Of a stretch of 64,000 nt of DNA, positions 35,130-44,446 are shown in pieces. How positions within the stretch are numbered: the first letter of the stretch is position 1; every line of letters starts with the position of its first letter. The stretch spans positions 372,001 to 436,000 of the forward strand of contig CBDDII010000003.1 in assembly GCA_965228905.1 (NCBI GenBank), read 5' to 3'. The translations under genes were made by a program, and so were the position numbers. Source of the DNA: CALKXV01 sp965228905. Lineage in GTDB: Bacteria; Pseudomonadota; Alphaproteobacteria; Rhodobacterales; Rhodobacteraceae. Below the pieces are notes generated by a model that was not told where the DNA came from, made no database searches, and saw nothing but the letters and a program-made list of their open reading frames with translations.

Positions 35130-36737
35130 ATGCAACTTCTATTGCAGGTTCTGAACAAGGAACCGAAAGGCGAGGTTTCGGCGCAGATTTTGCCCGGGAT
35201 GAACGTTGACGGCGAAACGCCGGAAACCGGCGATCTTATTTTCGCGGATCTCGTTGGGCCGCCTGATGCCAGACCCGAAGGTGTCGAGGCCGGTGTCGAA
35301 ACTCTTCCGGTTGTCGAACGGCCTGCCCTGCCCAAGAGTGCCGTCGAACTCACGGAAGCCGCTTCCAAGGAGCCTGCGAACAGGCCGCCGCCTGCCGTCG
35401 CTTTGGACACGGCTCTCCCATCCAAGACGCCGCCGCCGGTGCCCCCCACACTCGGGTTTGCGACAGGTGCCGCAACTCCGGAAATCACTTCTGAAATCAC
35501 TGTGAAACCCGGACACGCGCATGGTCTACAGACCAAATCGGTTGCACCCGAGGGCTCCAATGTCTCGCAAATCGCCACAGCAGACAAAACTTCCCCGATT
35601 TCGGCTGGCCTGAGACCGGAACGCGAAAACAGTTTGGATCTGCCGCCGGAACGGCCCCGGGCAATAGAGGAAACAAAAGGCGTCGGGAATCCGCGAAAAA
35701 CGGAAGGCGTCCTGCCGACCACATCGGCGCATGTTGTATCCAAAACGGGCAACGCACCGAAACAACACCAGGACGTCCCGGCGCGGCCGCCCGAGTTGCC
35801 AGTGCGAGGCGTGCATTTGACCGAATTTCGCCCGAAAACACCAGGCCAGGCATTGCCGGACGCGCCTGCGAAAGTTCCGCCCGAAACGACGGGCACGTAC
35901 CGTGCGTCAAGGCTGGAGGTTTCAGCGAAACCGCAAGCTCCAGCCGATTCGGATGGCACCCGGTCGCGTGAAGCCACCGGCGTAAAGGACGCGCCGCTTC
36001 AGCGCCCCATGCCCGAACCATCGGCCGAACGTCTGGCCGCTCCACCGATGCCAACTGCCGTGCCCCGCGAAAGGCCCCTTCAGGCAAAGGCATCGCGAGA
36101 GGTGCAAAGCGACCGCGCGGTAGAGGTCAGGATCACGGCACCGTCGCCAGCGCCGCAGCCCGACGCACCTTTGCCTTCGCAGCAGGTTCAAACCGCGCCG
36201 CTCGTGATGAACGAAGCTGCCCTGAAAGACCGTCCTTTCAATCCCGACCATCCGCTTTCGAAAGAGGACAGCCTCGGCCCGCTTTCCGCGTCCGACAAGG
36301 GCGAGGCGCGGCGCATTTCGGATCCGACGATGCCCCGGATCGAACCCAATGCGCGGCCCGTCATCACGCAACTGGTCCAGGCAGCGCGATCCGCCATCGA
36401 CGGTATGGTCGAGGTAAAGCTCTCGCCCGAAGAGTTGGGCCGCGTGCGCCTCGCCATGACAACCGCCGAAAGCGGCATGACGGTTCTTGTCACCGCCGAA
36501 CGGCCCGAAACGCTCGACCTCATTCGCCGCAACATCGACATCTTCGCCGCCGATCTTACCGAACAGGGTTTCACTGACCTGAACTTCTCCTTCGGTGACG
36601 AGGGGGATCGTGAACAGACGGACGCGGGCGAAACGGTCAGCGCCAAATCCGCCATCTCCGACGGGCCGGTGGTCTTTGAGGGGCGCATGGATATGGCCGG
36701 CCACACGACCGACGGCCGCGTGGACATTCGATTGTAA
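35130..36737 (+). CDS. fliK: flagellar hook-length control protein FliK
   Basis: 535 residues with a GGAGG ribosome site. The first 420 residues are Pro/Ala/Glu-rich and of low complexity, as expected of the extended ruler region. The C-terminal domain (about 425-505) carries the FliK pattern MVEVKLSPEELGRVRLAMTT and VTAERPETLDLIRRNIDIF. It is exported by the flagellar apparatus and switches export when the hook is complete. flgD follows after 12 bases. Confidence 0.9.
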   Translation: MQLLLQVLNKEPKGEVSAQILPGMNVDGETPETGDLIFADLVGPPDARPEGVEAGVETLPVVERPALPKSAVELTEAASKEPANRPPPAVALDTALPSKTPPPVPPTLGFATGAATPEITSEITVKPGHAHGLQTKSVAPEGSNVSQIATADKTSPISAGLRPERENSLDLPPERPRAIEETKGVGNPRKTEGVLPTTSAHVVSKTGNAPKQHQDVPARPPELPVRGVHLTEFRPKTPGQALPDAPAKVPPETTGTYRASRLEVSAKPQAPADSDGTRSREATGVKDAPLQRPMPEPSAERLAAPPMPTAVPRERPLQAKASREVQSDRAVEVRITAPSPAPQPDAPLPSQQVQTAPLVMNEAALKDRPFNPDHPLSKEDSLGPLSASDKGEARRISDPTMPRIEPNARPVITQLVQAARSAIDGMVEVKLSPEELGRVRLAMTTAESGMTVLVTAERPETLDLIRRNIDIFAADLTEQGFTDLNFSFGDEGDREQTDAGETVSAKSAISDGPVVFEGRMDMAGHTTDGRVDIRL

Positions 36738-36749
36738 GGAATAGACGTC

Positions 36750-37433
36750 ATGGAAGTGACCGCACAGGGCAACACCGCCCAAACCAACACCACCTCGCAG
36801 GCCAGCGCGTCCAGCAATGCGGCCGCCAAACTCAGCTCGGATTTCGAAACGTTTCTCAGGATGATGACCACCCAGTTGGAAAACCAGGATCCCCTGAACC
36901 CGGTCGAGGCCGAGGATTTCGCGGTCCAACTCGCCACCTTTTCCGGCGTGGAACAACAGGTCAGAACCAACCAGCTTCTTGAATCGCTCGCCGGTGGGCT
37001 TGGCGTTTCCGGCCTGGCGCAACTGGCCGGCTGGGTCGGGATGGAGGCGCGGGTGACAGCGCCTGTCAGCTTCGCCGGTTCACCCGTCGATCTGGCGCTT
37101 AGCACCGAACCCGGTGCCGACAAGGCCGAACTTTTCGTCTTTGATTCCAACGGCAACGAAGTTGCCCGCGAAGAAGTGCCCCTTGGACAGGACATCCTGA
37201 CCTGGGCGGGCACCGGCGCAAACGGCACCCCCTTGACCGAAGGCAAATACACCCTGGAATTGGCCAGCTACTCCGAGGGAGAATTGCTTGGCGTCAGCGA
37301 GGTTGCGCATTACGCCCGCATCACCGAAGCCCGTCAGGGCCTCAGCGGCATCGAACTGGTTATCACCGGCGAAACGGTCGTCGCTTCCGAGGCGGTGACC
37401 GCCCTGCGCGATCCGGCCGAGGTTGGCGGGTGA
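36750..37433 (+). CDS. flgD: flagellar hook assembly protein FlgD
   Basis: 227 residues. The N-terminal export and capping part is LSSDFETFLRMMTTQLENQD and PVEAEDFAVQLATFSGVEQQ. The C-terminal half is a tudor/Fn3-like beta domain (LFVFDSNGNEVAREEVPLGQ, TPLTEGKYTLELASYSEGE). It caps the growing hook. It is downstream of fliK in a two-gene operon and converges on ubiB eight bases away. Confidence 0.93.
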   Translation: MEVTAQGNTAQTNTTSQASASSNAAAKLSSDFETFLRMMTTQLENQDPLNPVEAEDFAVQLATFSGVEQQVRTNQLLESLAGGLGVSGLAQLAGWVGMEARVTAPVSFAGSPVDLALSTEPGADKAELFVFDSNGNEVAREEVPLGQDILTWAGTGANGTPLTEGKYTLELASYSEGELLGVSEVAHYARITEARQGLSGIELVITGETVVASEAVTALRDPAEVGG

Positions 37434-37440
37434 GGGGCGC

Positions 37441-38961
37441 TTAAAGTGCCAGACCGATCAACAGGCCAATCAGACCAATCAGAACGGGAACACCGACGCG
37501 CCCGATCCAGTTCGGCTTGTCCGGCGCCTCCTGCGGCTGAGATTGCCGTATCAGAAACTCTTCCGCGATCTGCGGCAACTTTGGACCAAAGCGGCTCAAG
37601 ACCTGCACTGTCCTTGCAAGATCGCGCAGGATCGCCGCCGGACCGACGCTTTCCTTGATATAGGTTTCCACCACGGGCCGCGCGACGCTCCAGATGTTGA
37701 TATGCGGGTCAAGCGACCGCGACACGCCCTCGACAACGACCATCGTGCGCTGCAACAGGATCAACTCGGTCCGCGTTTCCATGCCGAACCGTTCTGTCAC
37801 CTCGAACAGATAGGTCAGCAACCGCCCCATCGAGATTTTGCTGGCATCCATCCCGAAGATCGGTTCGCCCACGGCGCGCAGGGCACGGGCAAACTCGTCC
37901 ACATCCCGGTCCCTTGGCACGTAACCCGCCTCGAAATGCACTTCGGCAACGCGGTGATAGTCCTTGCGGATGAACCCGATCAGGATCTCGGCGTAGACAC
38001 GGCGGGTGTATTCGTCGATCCGCCCCATGATCCCGAAATCCAGCGCCACCAGATCGCCATTCTCGGCCACCTGAAGATTACCCTGATGCATGTCGGCGTG
38101 AAAATACCCGTCGCGCAGCGCATGGCTGAGGAAAGTGGTCAGAACCTTCTCGGCCAGACGCACCCGGTCATGCCCGGCCCGGTCGATGGCTTCAAGATCG
38201 CCCAGCGGAATGCCATCCGCCCAATCCAGCGTCATCACCCGGCGCGAGGATAAATCCCACCGGGCCTCGGGCACGTGAAATCCTTCGTCACGGGCGGTAT
38301 TGGCCTGGAATTCCGCCGCTCCGGCCGTTTCCAGACGCAAATCCAACTCGCCCATGACGACGCCTTCGAAATGCGCCACCACGTCCATCGGTTTCAAACG
38401 GCGCGATCCGGGCGACAACGCCTCGATCATCCGTGCGGCGAAATAGAAAGCGTCGATGTCCCGTCGAAAGGCCTGTTCGATCCGGGGGCGCAGGACTTTG
38501 ACGGCGACCGCCTCGCCGGTTTCCGCAAGATGCGCCTTGTGTACCTGAGCGATCGACGCTGCTGCGACCGGCTGCGAAAAATCCGAGAATATCTGCTCGA
38601 CTGACTGGCCCAACTCGGCTTCGATGGTCTTCTTGGCAAGCTCGGTCGAAAACGGCGGCAGCTTGTCCTGCAAGACCCGCAACTCCTCGGCCAGTTCCGC
38701 GCCCACCACGTCGGGACGTGTCGACAGGATCTGACCGAACTTGATATAGGCCGGTCCAAGCGCGGTCAGCGCCCGCGGCGCGGGCGAAAGCGAAGGATCG
38801 CCCTTGTAACCCAGCCATTTGAACGGCCAGCCAAGAATCCGCGCGGCCACCCGCAACGAAGGCGGGGCGTCCATTGCCGCAAGCACCTCGCGCATCGCGC
38901 CCGTGCGCTCGAACGTGGCCCCGGTGCGGATCAGCCGCAAAATGTTGTGAGGGCCGCGCAC
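37441..38961 (-). CDS. ubiB: ubiquinone biosynthesis protein UbiB (ABC1 kinase-like)
   Basis: 506 residues starting with a GTG directly after the ubiE stop (TAGGTG). The atypical kinase signature is present: KxGQ in YIKFGQILSTRPD, the Ala-rich loop in PVAAASIAQVHKAHL, and ADMHQGNLQVAENGDLVALD followed by FGIMG. Two hydrophobic helices at the C-terminus (GVPVLIGLIGLLIGLAL) anchor it in the membrane. It supports the ubiquinone synthesis complex as an ATPase. Confidence 0.95.
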   Translation of the reverse strand: MRGPHNILRLIRTGATFERTGAMREVLAAMDAPPSLRVAARILGWPFKWLGYKGDPSLSPAPRALTALGPAYIKFGQILSTRPDVVGAELAEELRVLQDKLPPFSTELAKKTIEAELGQSVEQIFSDFSQPVAAASIAQVHKAHLAETGEAVAVKVLRPRIEQAFRRDIDAFYFAARMIEALSPGSRRLKPMDVVAHFEGVVMGELDLRLETAGAAEFQANTARDEGFHVPEARWDLSSRRVMTLDWADGIPLGDLEAIDRAGHDRVRLAEKVLTTFLSHALRDGYFHADMHQGNLQVAENGDLVALDFGIMGRIDEYTRRVYAEILIGFIRKDYHRVAEVHFEAGYVPRDRDVDEFARALRAVGEPIFGMDASKISMGRLLTYLFEVTERFGMETRTELILLQRTMVVVEGVSRSLDPHINIWSVARPVVETYIKESVGPAAILRDLARTVQVLSRFGPKLPQIAEEFLIRQSQPQEAPDKPNWIGRVGVPVLIGLIGLLIGLAL

Positions 38962-39714
38962 CTAAAGCTTCCAGCCCGAATGAAGTGCCGCAATCCCCAT
39001 CGACAGGTTGCGGTACTTCACCTGCTCGAACCCCGCATCGCGGATCATGCTGGCGAATGTCTCCTGATCGGGAAACTTGCGGATCGATTCCACAAGGTAC
39101 TGATAGCTGTCACGATCATTCGCGATCACCTGGCCCATGCGCGGAATCACGTTAAAGGAATAGGCGTCATACAGCTTTTGCAGGCCCGCATTCGGAAGCT
39201 GCGAAAACTCCAGCACCATCAGACGCCCGCCGGGGCGCAGCACGCGAAACGCCTCAGACAGGGCATCGGGAATGCGTGTGACGTTCCGGATGCCAAAGGA
39301 AATCGTGTAAACGTCAAAGCTGTTGTCGGGCAAGGGCAGGGCCATCGCGTCCCCCGTCACCCAGTCCAGATGCTCCGACAGCGCCTCGGCCTCGGCCCGC
39401 TTGCGCCCCTCGACCAGCATCGCCTCGGTCATGTCCAGCACCACGGCACTGGCTTCGCCCGCGCGTTTCAGAAAACGGAACGAAATATCTCCGGTGCCTC
39501 CCGCGACATCCAGAAGGCGCTGACCGGCACGCGGCGCCAGCCAATCCATCATCGCGTCCTTCCAAAGCCGGTGAATGCCCACGGACATCACGTCATTCAT
39601 CACGTCATAGCGCGAGGCCACGCTGGAAAAGACCCCATGCACCAGCCCGGCCTTTTCATCCTCGCGCACTTCGCGGGTGCCGAAATGGGTGGTTTTCGTC
39701 GTCTCGTCGCTCAT
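38962..39714 (-). CDS. ubiE: ubiquinone/menaquinone C-methyltransferase UbiE
   Basis: 250 residues. SAM-binding motif LLDVAGGTGDISFRF, then SFGIRNVTRIPDALSEAFRV and LRPGGRLMVLEFSQLPN, all classic for UbiE/COQ5. The ATG at 39714 (MSDETTKTTHFG) gives the usual length; an upstream extension is not supported. It is the first gene of ubiE-ubiB, divergent from mutM, an arrangement common in alphaproteobacteria. Confidence 0.96.
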   Translation of the reverse strand: MSDETTKTTHFGTREVREDEKAGLVHGVFSSVASRYDVMNDVMSVGIHRLWKDAMMDWLAPRAGQRLLDVAGGTGDISFRFLKRAGEASAVVLDMTEAMLVEGRKRAEAEALSEHLDWVTGDAMALPLPDNSFDVYTISFGIRNVTRIPDALSEAFRVLRPGGRLMVLEFSQLPNAGLQKLYDAYSFNVIPRMGQVIANDRDSYQYLVESIRKFPDQETFASMIRDAGFEQVKYRNLSMGIAALHSGWKL

Positions 39715-39864
39715 GGGCTTTTCTTCCGGTCGTCCAGGGTGCCTTATACCCCGGTACTGGCAAAGAACACGAGGCATTCGCGGTGGCAATTCGGTTGATT
39801 ATATGGATGTGTCCCTCCGGCGCTGCGAGCGGCGGAATCGTCGCAGGCCCGATGAAGGACGAAA

Positions 39865-40716
39865 ATGCCTGAACTGCCCGAAGTCGAAACCGTCCGGCGC
39901 GGTTTGCTGCCCGTCATGGAAGGTGCGAAAATCTCGCGAACCAAGGTCAACCGCCCTGATCTGCGTTGGCCCTTTCCCGACCGCATGGCCGACCGGCTTA
40001 GTGGCGTGACGATCACCGCCCTCAGACGTCGCTCGAAATACATCCTTGCAGATCTTTCCAGCGGTGAAACCCTGATCGTGCACCTTGGCATGTCGGGTCG
40101 CATCCTGATCTCGGGCGATCCTCTAGGCCAGTTCCATCATGAACATCCCGCGCCTGAAAAACACGACCACGTGGTCTTTCACATGGAAAACGGCGGCCGC
40201 GTCACCTTCAACGACCCGCGCCGCTTTGGCGCAATGGACCTGATCGAAACCGCGAAGGCCGAAACGCACAAGCTTTTGGCGAAACTCGGCCCCGAACCTC
40301 TGGGCAACACCTTCGACGAAACCTACCTTGTGCAGGCCCTGAAACCGCGCCGGACGCCGATCAAATCGGCCCTTCTGGATCAGCGGATTGTCGCGGGACT
40401 TGGCAATATCTACGTCTGCGAAGTCCTCTTCCGGGCCGGGATTTCCCCCCTGCGAAAACCCGCGAATATCTCAAGGTCCCGCCTTGCGCGACTCGTCCCG
40501 CTGATCCGCGATGTCCTGTCCGAAGCCATCGAGGCAGGCGGTTCCAGCCTCAAGGACTACCGCCGAACCGATGGCGAACTCGGGTATTTCCAACATACTT
40601 TCCGGGTCTATGATCGGGCAGGGCACCCCTGCCAAACACCTGATTGCAAAGGTATTATTGCCAGAACAGTGCAATCCGGCCGTTCAAGTTTCCATTGCCC
40701 GATCTGTCAAAGATAG
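39865..40716 (+). CDS. mutM: formamidopyrimidine-DNA glycosylase MutM
   Basis: 283 residues. It starts MPELPEVETV with the catalytic Pro2-Glu3, has Lys in RRSKYILADL, and ends with the four-Cys zinc finger (HPCQTPDCKGI ... FHCPICQR). It removes 8-oxoguanine and nicks the abasic site. Divergent from ubiE; enoyl-CoA hydratase follows 62 bases later. Confidence 0.97.
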   Translation: MPELPEVETVRRGLLPVMEGAKISRTKVNRPDLRWPFPDRMADRLSGVTITALRRRSKYILADLSSGETLIVHLGMSGRILISGDPLGQFHHEHPAPEKHDHVVFHMENGGRVTFNDPRRFGAMDLIETAKAETHKLLAKLGPEPLGNTFDETYLVQALKPRRTPIKSALLDQRIVAGLGNIYVCEVLFRAGISPLRKPANISRSRLARLVPLIRDVLSEAIEAGGSSLKDYRRTDGELGYFQHTFRVYDRAGHPCQTPDCKGIIARTVQSGRSSFHCPICQR

Positions 40717-40778
40717 CTTGAACCCCCGCGCTGGCCTGCTAACCCTGATGACTGACCTGAAACCAAGGGAAGATACCC

Positions 40779-41555
40779 ATGGCCTACGAGACGATCTCCG
40801 TTGAAACCGAAGAGCGCGTCACGATCATCCGCCTCAATCGCCCCGATGCCCTCAATGCCCTCAACCTCGAACTTCTGGGCGAGCTTGGCGAAGCGGTGAC
40901 CGAGGCGTCGGAAAACGACAAGGTGCGTTGCATCGTCATCACCGGGTCGGACAAGGCCTTTGCCGCCGGGGCCGACATCAAGGAAATGTCCGAAAAGACC
41001 TTCCAGCAGGTGCTGACTGAAGACCTGTTCACCAGTGAAACCGAAGCCATCCTGAAATGCCGCAAGCCGATCATCGCCGCCGTTGCGGGCTATGCCTTGG
41101 GCGGGGGATGCGAATTGGCCATGATGTGCGATTTCATCATTGCCGCCGACACAGCCAAGTTCGGCCAGCCCGAAATCAACCTTGGTGTCGTGGCCGGAAT
41201 CGGCGGCTCGCAACGCCTCACGCGCTTTGTCGGCAAATCCAAGGCCATGGAAATGAACCTTACGGGCCGTTTCATGGACGCCGAAGAGGCCGAGCGTTCG
41301 GGGCTGGTCAGCCGCGTCGTGCCTGCGAAAAAGCTGATGGAAGAAGCCTTGGGCGCGGCGCAGAAGATCGCCGAGAAATCCATGCTGACCACGATGGTGG
41401 TGAAAGAAGCGGTCAACCGCTCCTACGAAACCACCTTGCGCGAAGGCATCCTGTTCGAACGCCGCATGTTCCATGCCCTGTTCGCGACCGAGGATCAGAA
41501 AGAAGGCATGTCCGCCTTCCTGGAAAAACGCGAACCGCAGTTTCGCGACAAATAA
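40779..41555 (+). CDS. enoyl-CoA hydratase
   Basis: 258-residue crotonase-fold enzyme for beta-oxidation. Oxyanion-hole segments are FAAGADIKEM and GYALGGGCELAMMCDFIIA; both catalytic Glu positions are present (GGGCELAM and GQPEINLGVVAGIGGSQRLT). It sits in the conserved mutM-ech-rpsT order of alphaproteobacteria. Confidence 0.94.
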   Translation: MAYETISVETEERVTIIRLNRPDALNALNLELLGELGEAVTEASENDKVRCIVITGSDKAFAAGADIKEMSEKTFQQVLTEDLFTSETEAILKCRKPIIAAVAGYALGGGCELAMMCDFIIAADTAKFGQPEINLGVVAGIGGSQRLTRFVGKSKAMEMNLTGRFMDAEEAERSGLVSRVVPAKKLMEEALGAAQKIAEKSMLTTMVVKEAVNRSYETTLREGILFERRMFHALFATEDQKEGMSAFLEKREPQFRDK

Positions 41556-41702
41556 CTCTTTTCAAATGGGCCGGGATGGTCTATCCGGCCCGCTGAACAT
41601 GCGCGTGGAGCCCGCTTAGGCTATGTGTCCGCCGGTCGACTGACCGGAGTGGGTCTTTCGCGTTCAACCGATGACAGACCCCAAAGCAAAGGGACCACCA
41701 CC

Positions 41703-41966
41703 ATGGCAAACTCGCCCCAGTCCAAGAAACGCGCGCGTCAGAACGCCCGCCGTCTCGAAGTCAACAAAGCGCGTCGTTCGCGCATCCGCACCCACCTGCG
41801 CCGCGTCGAAGAGGCCATCGCCTCCGGCGACAAGGACGCCGCCGCCGCTGCCCTGAAGGCCGCACAGCCCGAGCTGATGCGCGGTGTGACCAAGGGTGTC
41901 TATCACAAGAACACCGCCTCGCGGAAAATCTCGCGCCTCTCCGCGCGCGTAAAGGCGATCGGCTAA
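41703..41966 (+). CDS. rpsT: 30S ribosomal protein S20
   Basis: 87 residues, basic, starting MANSPQSKKRARQNARRLEV and ending SRKISRLSARVKAIG. The ATG at 41703 follows AAAGGGACCACCACC. The leader contains a CCGGTC-GACT-GACCGG hairpin at 41632-41647. In most alphaproteobacteria dnaA follows this gene; here the next gene is a convergent adenosyltransferase. Confidence 0.97.
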   Translation: MANSPQSKKRARQNARRLEVNKARRSRIRTHLRRVEEAIASGDKDAAAAALKAAQPELMRGVTKGVYHKNTASRKISRLSARVKAIG

Positions 41967-41974
41967 TTTAGGGC

Positions 41975-41999
41975 GACGATTTTTCCTCGAAAAATCGTC
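41975..41999. terminator. hairpin between rpsT and the convergent adenosyltransferase gene
   Basis: GACGATTTTT (41975-41984) pairs perfectly with AAAAATCGTC (41990-41999), loop CCTCG. It is symmetrical, so it can serve both convergent transcripts; there is no extra U-run outside the stem. Confidence 0.65.
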
Positions 42000-42571
42000 T
42001 ACCGGTTCGCGCCTGGCTGCCACAAAACATCCGCCCGGCCTGCATCATTGGCGATGCGGGCCGCGCAGAAAAACCAGTCTGACAGGCGGTTGAGATAAGT
42101 CACCGCCGCAGGGTTCACCTCTTCTTCCCCCGCCAGTTCCACCGCCAGCCGCTCGGCCCGTCGCGCGACCGTGCGCGACAGATGCAGATGCGACGCCAGC
42201 GCCGAACCGCTGGGCAGGATGAACGACCGCAAGGGTTCAAGCTCGGCAACCATTGCGTCGATTTCGGCTTCCAGTCGCGCGGTCTGCTCTTCAACCATCC
42301 GCAGCACCGGATACCCCGCCTCTCCATCTTTCGCCATGTCGGGCCGACAAAGATCGGCACCCAGGTCGAACAGATCATTCTGAATGCGCGACAGCGCCTC
42401 ATCCACATCGCCCCCGGCATGTAGACGCGCAAGACCGATCGTGGCGTTCAACTCGTCCACCGTGCCATAGGCCGTCACCCGCAGGGAATGCTTCGCCACC
42501 CGCGCACCATCGCCAAGCGCGGTTTCGCCCTTGTCGCCGGTCTTTGTATAGATCTTGTTCAGGACAACCAA
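41999..42571 (-). CDS. cob(I)alamin adenosyltransferase, PduO type
   Basis: 190 residues, starting at a TTG (MVVLNKIYTKTGDKGETALG) five bases after GGAGG; the upstream codons belong to the previous gene. Conserved parts are YTKTGDKGET (ATP site), AYGTVDELNATIGLAR, FILPSGSALASHLHLSRTVA with RRAER, and NRLSDWFFCAAR. It makes adenosylcobalamin. It is coupled to the HIG1 gene, whose TGA ends one base before the TTG. Confidence 0.93.
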   Translation of the reverse strand: MVVLNKIYTKTGDKGETALGDGARVAKHSLRVTAYGTVDELNATIGLARLHAGGDVDEALSRIQNDLFDLGADLCRPDMAKDGEAGYPVLRMVEEQTARLEAEIDAMVAELEPLRSFILPSGSALASHLHLSRTVARRAERLAVELAGEEEVNPAAVTYLNRLSDWFFCAARIANDAGRADVLWQPGANR

Positions 42572-42572
42572 T

Positions 42573-42779
42573 TCAGCCTCCGCGCCGGAAAAAAACGAAC
42601 GCAAGGATCAGCGCAATCGCCACCGCCTGGGCATAGATGCGATAGCGCATGATCCGATTGGCGTGCTTGCGGTTAAAATCGCCACCCTTCGCAAAGCCGC
42701 CGATCCCTGTCAGCAGGATGAACAGGACCAGCAGCACCGCGGCGGCGACGACGATGAATAGGGGATCTTGTAACAGCAT
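42573..42779 (-). CDS. HIG1-domain twin transmembrane protein
   Basis: 68 residues with two membrane helices (FIVVAAAVLLVLFILLTGIG; YAQAVAIALILAFVFF) around a basic loop with KHANRIMRYRI, which matches the HIG1 N-terminal domain. Mitochondrial HIG1 proteins stabilise respiratory complexes; the bacterial role is less clear. In Rhodobacteraceae it commonly precedes the adenosyltransferase gene, as here. Confidence 0.85.
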   Translation of the reverse strand: MLLQDPLFIVVAAAVLLVLFILLTGIGGFAKGGDFNRKHANRIMRYRIYAQAVAIALILAFVFFRRGG

Positions 42780-42833
42780 CGGCTCTCCTCACTTCCTCGC
42801 AGATTTAGGCCAAATCGCCCGAAAAGCGAGGCG

Positions 42834-43673
42834 TCAGATCCGCACAAGCAATCCGTCGAACCACCGCGTCGGCAAAAGCCGCTTGAACACCGCGAATAGC
42901 TTGGTCGGCGTGGTGATGCGGTAACGCGCGCGCGGCCGCCGCGCCGCCAGGGCGCGTGCCACGGCCTCGGTCACCGCGCTGGCGGGCAGTTCGAACATGT
43001 CCGGCTTGCCGCCCTCGGCATAAAGACGGGGACGGACGACGTTCTTGTAATCCGCCGCATGGACCGAGTTTTCGGTGTCGATCCACTTTTCGAAATGGGG
43101 CTGCGATTTCAGGCGGATGTCGCTTGTGATCGGTCCCGGCTCGATCAGCACCACATCGATCCCGCTGCCCTTCAACTCCAGCCGCAGGGTATCCGCCCAA
43201 CCCTCCATCGCGAATTTCGTCGAATTGTACGGCCCCCGCCGCCTCAGCGCGGCAAACCCAAGGATCGACGAATTCATCAGGATGCGCCCATGTCCCTGCC
43301 CACGGAAAACCGGCATCAAAAGCCGCACCAACTCGTGCTGGGCAAAGAAATTCGTCTCGAATATCGCCCGCATCGCCGCGACGGGCACGTCTTCCAGATA
43401 ACAGGGAAACCCGTAAGCGCCATTGTTGAACAGTGCATCCAAAGAGCCGCCCGTCCGCCGCAAAACCTCGGCCACGGCACCTTCCATGCTCTCCTGGCTT
43501 TCGTAATCCAGAACGAAACTCTCCAGCCCCTCGCGCTCCAGCCGCTCACAATCAGCAGACTTCCGACAGGTCGCAAAGACCCGCCAACCGCGCTTTGCCA
43601 GCCCGTGCGCCGCGTCATAGCCTATGCCGGACGAGCATCCGGTGATCAGAATGGTCTTTTGCGCGTCAGTCAT
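42834..43673 (-). CDS. short-chain dehydrogenase/reductase
   Basis: 279 residues. TGCSSGIGYDAAHGLAKRGW for the cofactor, NNGAYG in place of NNAG, catalytic Ser in MNSSILGF and Tyr-x-x-x-Lys in PYNSTKFAM, then EPGPITSDI. Arg after the second strand (FATCRKSADC) suggests NADP. The extended C-terminus (RARYRITTPTKLFAVFKRLL) is shared with SDRs of unknown substrate. The ATG at 43673 gives a standard N-terminus. It appears to be a single gene. Confidence 0.87.
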   Translation of the reverse strand: MTDAQKTILITGCSSGIGYDAAHGLAKRGWRVFATCRKSADCERLEREGLESFVLDYESQESMEGAVAEVLRRTGGSLDALFNNGAYGFPCYLEDVPVAAMRAIFETNFFAQHELVRLLMPVFRGQGHGRILMNSSILGFAALRRRGPYNSTKFAMEGWADTLRLELKGSGIDVVLIEPGPITSDIRLKSQPHFEKWIDTENSVHAADYKNVVRPRLYAEGGKPDMFELPASAVTEAVARALAARRPRARYRITTPTKLFAVFKRLLPTRWFDGLLVRI

Positions 43674-43766
43674 GGGCGATCTCGAACAAGCCATCGAATG
43701 GCCGTTGATGCCCAGTCAGGGGCGCGGCTGTCAATCCATCAGACGGCACGCGCCGGGGAAAGCCGG

Positions 43767-44297
43767 TCAGCCCGGCTTCTTGTCGTTCAGGAAATCGCCG
43801 TAAATCCAGCCGGTGGTCGCGCCGTCCGTCGTCTCGATCTGCATCCAGCCATCCCGGCTGTCCAGCACCAGTGCCTCGGTTCCGAAAGTCACCTGCGCGA
43901 CGACCGCGTTGCCCGTGCCCGGCCCCTGGCGCAGGTTCACCCGACTGCCCGAAACATACCAGAAATCCGGTTGGGCAGCTTCGACCGGCGCCACTTCGTT
44001 CACCGCTTCGGTCGCAGCGGCAAGTTCGACGCTGCCCCGCCGCAGGGTTGGATTGGTGTCGCGCGACTCCCGTGCCTCCTTGCCGGCGTCCAGCGCCATC
44101 GCAATCGCCTCTGCCTCAGAAAAACGCGGCTGCGGGGCAAGCGAAATCTCGTCAACCTTCTCGGCCACAGTCGCAAAGGACGCCAGCGTCAGACCTTCCG
44201 GCTCTGTACGCGAAACCTCCGGCCTGCGCGCCGGATCTCCAAAGATCTGCAAGACAGCAAAGAAAGCGGCCAACGTGACCACGAGCAACTTGAACAT
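43767..44297 (-). CDS. exported SH3-domain protein
   Basis: 176 residues. An N-terminal hydrophobic segment (MFKLLVVTLAAFFAVLQIFG) acts as signal or anchor. The end is a bacterial SH3 domain (YVSGSRVNLRQGPGTGNAVV, DGWMQIETTDGATTGWIYGD). The middle is Ala/Glu-rich. It probably sits in the periplasm and binds peptidoglycan or protein. Divergent from parC; GGGGG precedes the ATG. Confidence 0.85.
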   Translation of the reverse strand: MFKLLVVTLAAFFAVLQIFGDPARRPEVSRTEPEGLTLASFATVAEKVDEISLAPQPRFSEAEAIAMALDAGKEARESRDTNPTLRRGSVELAAATEAVNEVAPVEAAQPDFWYVSGSRVNLRQGPGTGNAVVAQVTFGTEALVLDSRDGWMQIETTDGATTGWIYGDFLNDKKPG

Positions 44298-44446
44298 TTC
44301 GATTCCCCCCAAAGGAATGCTGCGTTCTACCGCATGACAAACGATCTGACATCATAAACGGTTCCCCAGAAAGGGGAAAAACAGAGTGTTGTCATCACAA
44401 CATCCACGCCTTTACCCCCGCACATCTGGGGTCTAATACAGCATCT

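Noticed and set aside
41567..41597. Terminator after enoyl-CoA hydratase (GGGCCGG/CCGGCCC stem)
   Set aside because: The stem is real, but no U-run follows on either strand, so I did not list it as a terminator.
41960..42010. Chromosome origin next to rpsT
   Set aside because: dnaA is absent and I see no cluster of DnaA boxes or AT-rich unwinding region here.
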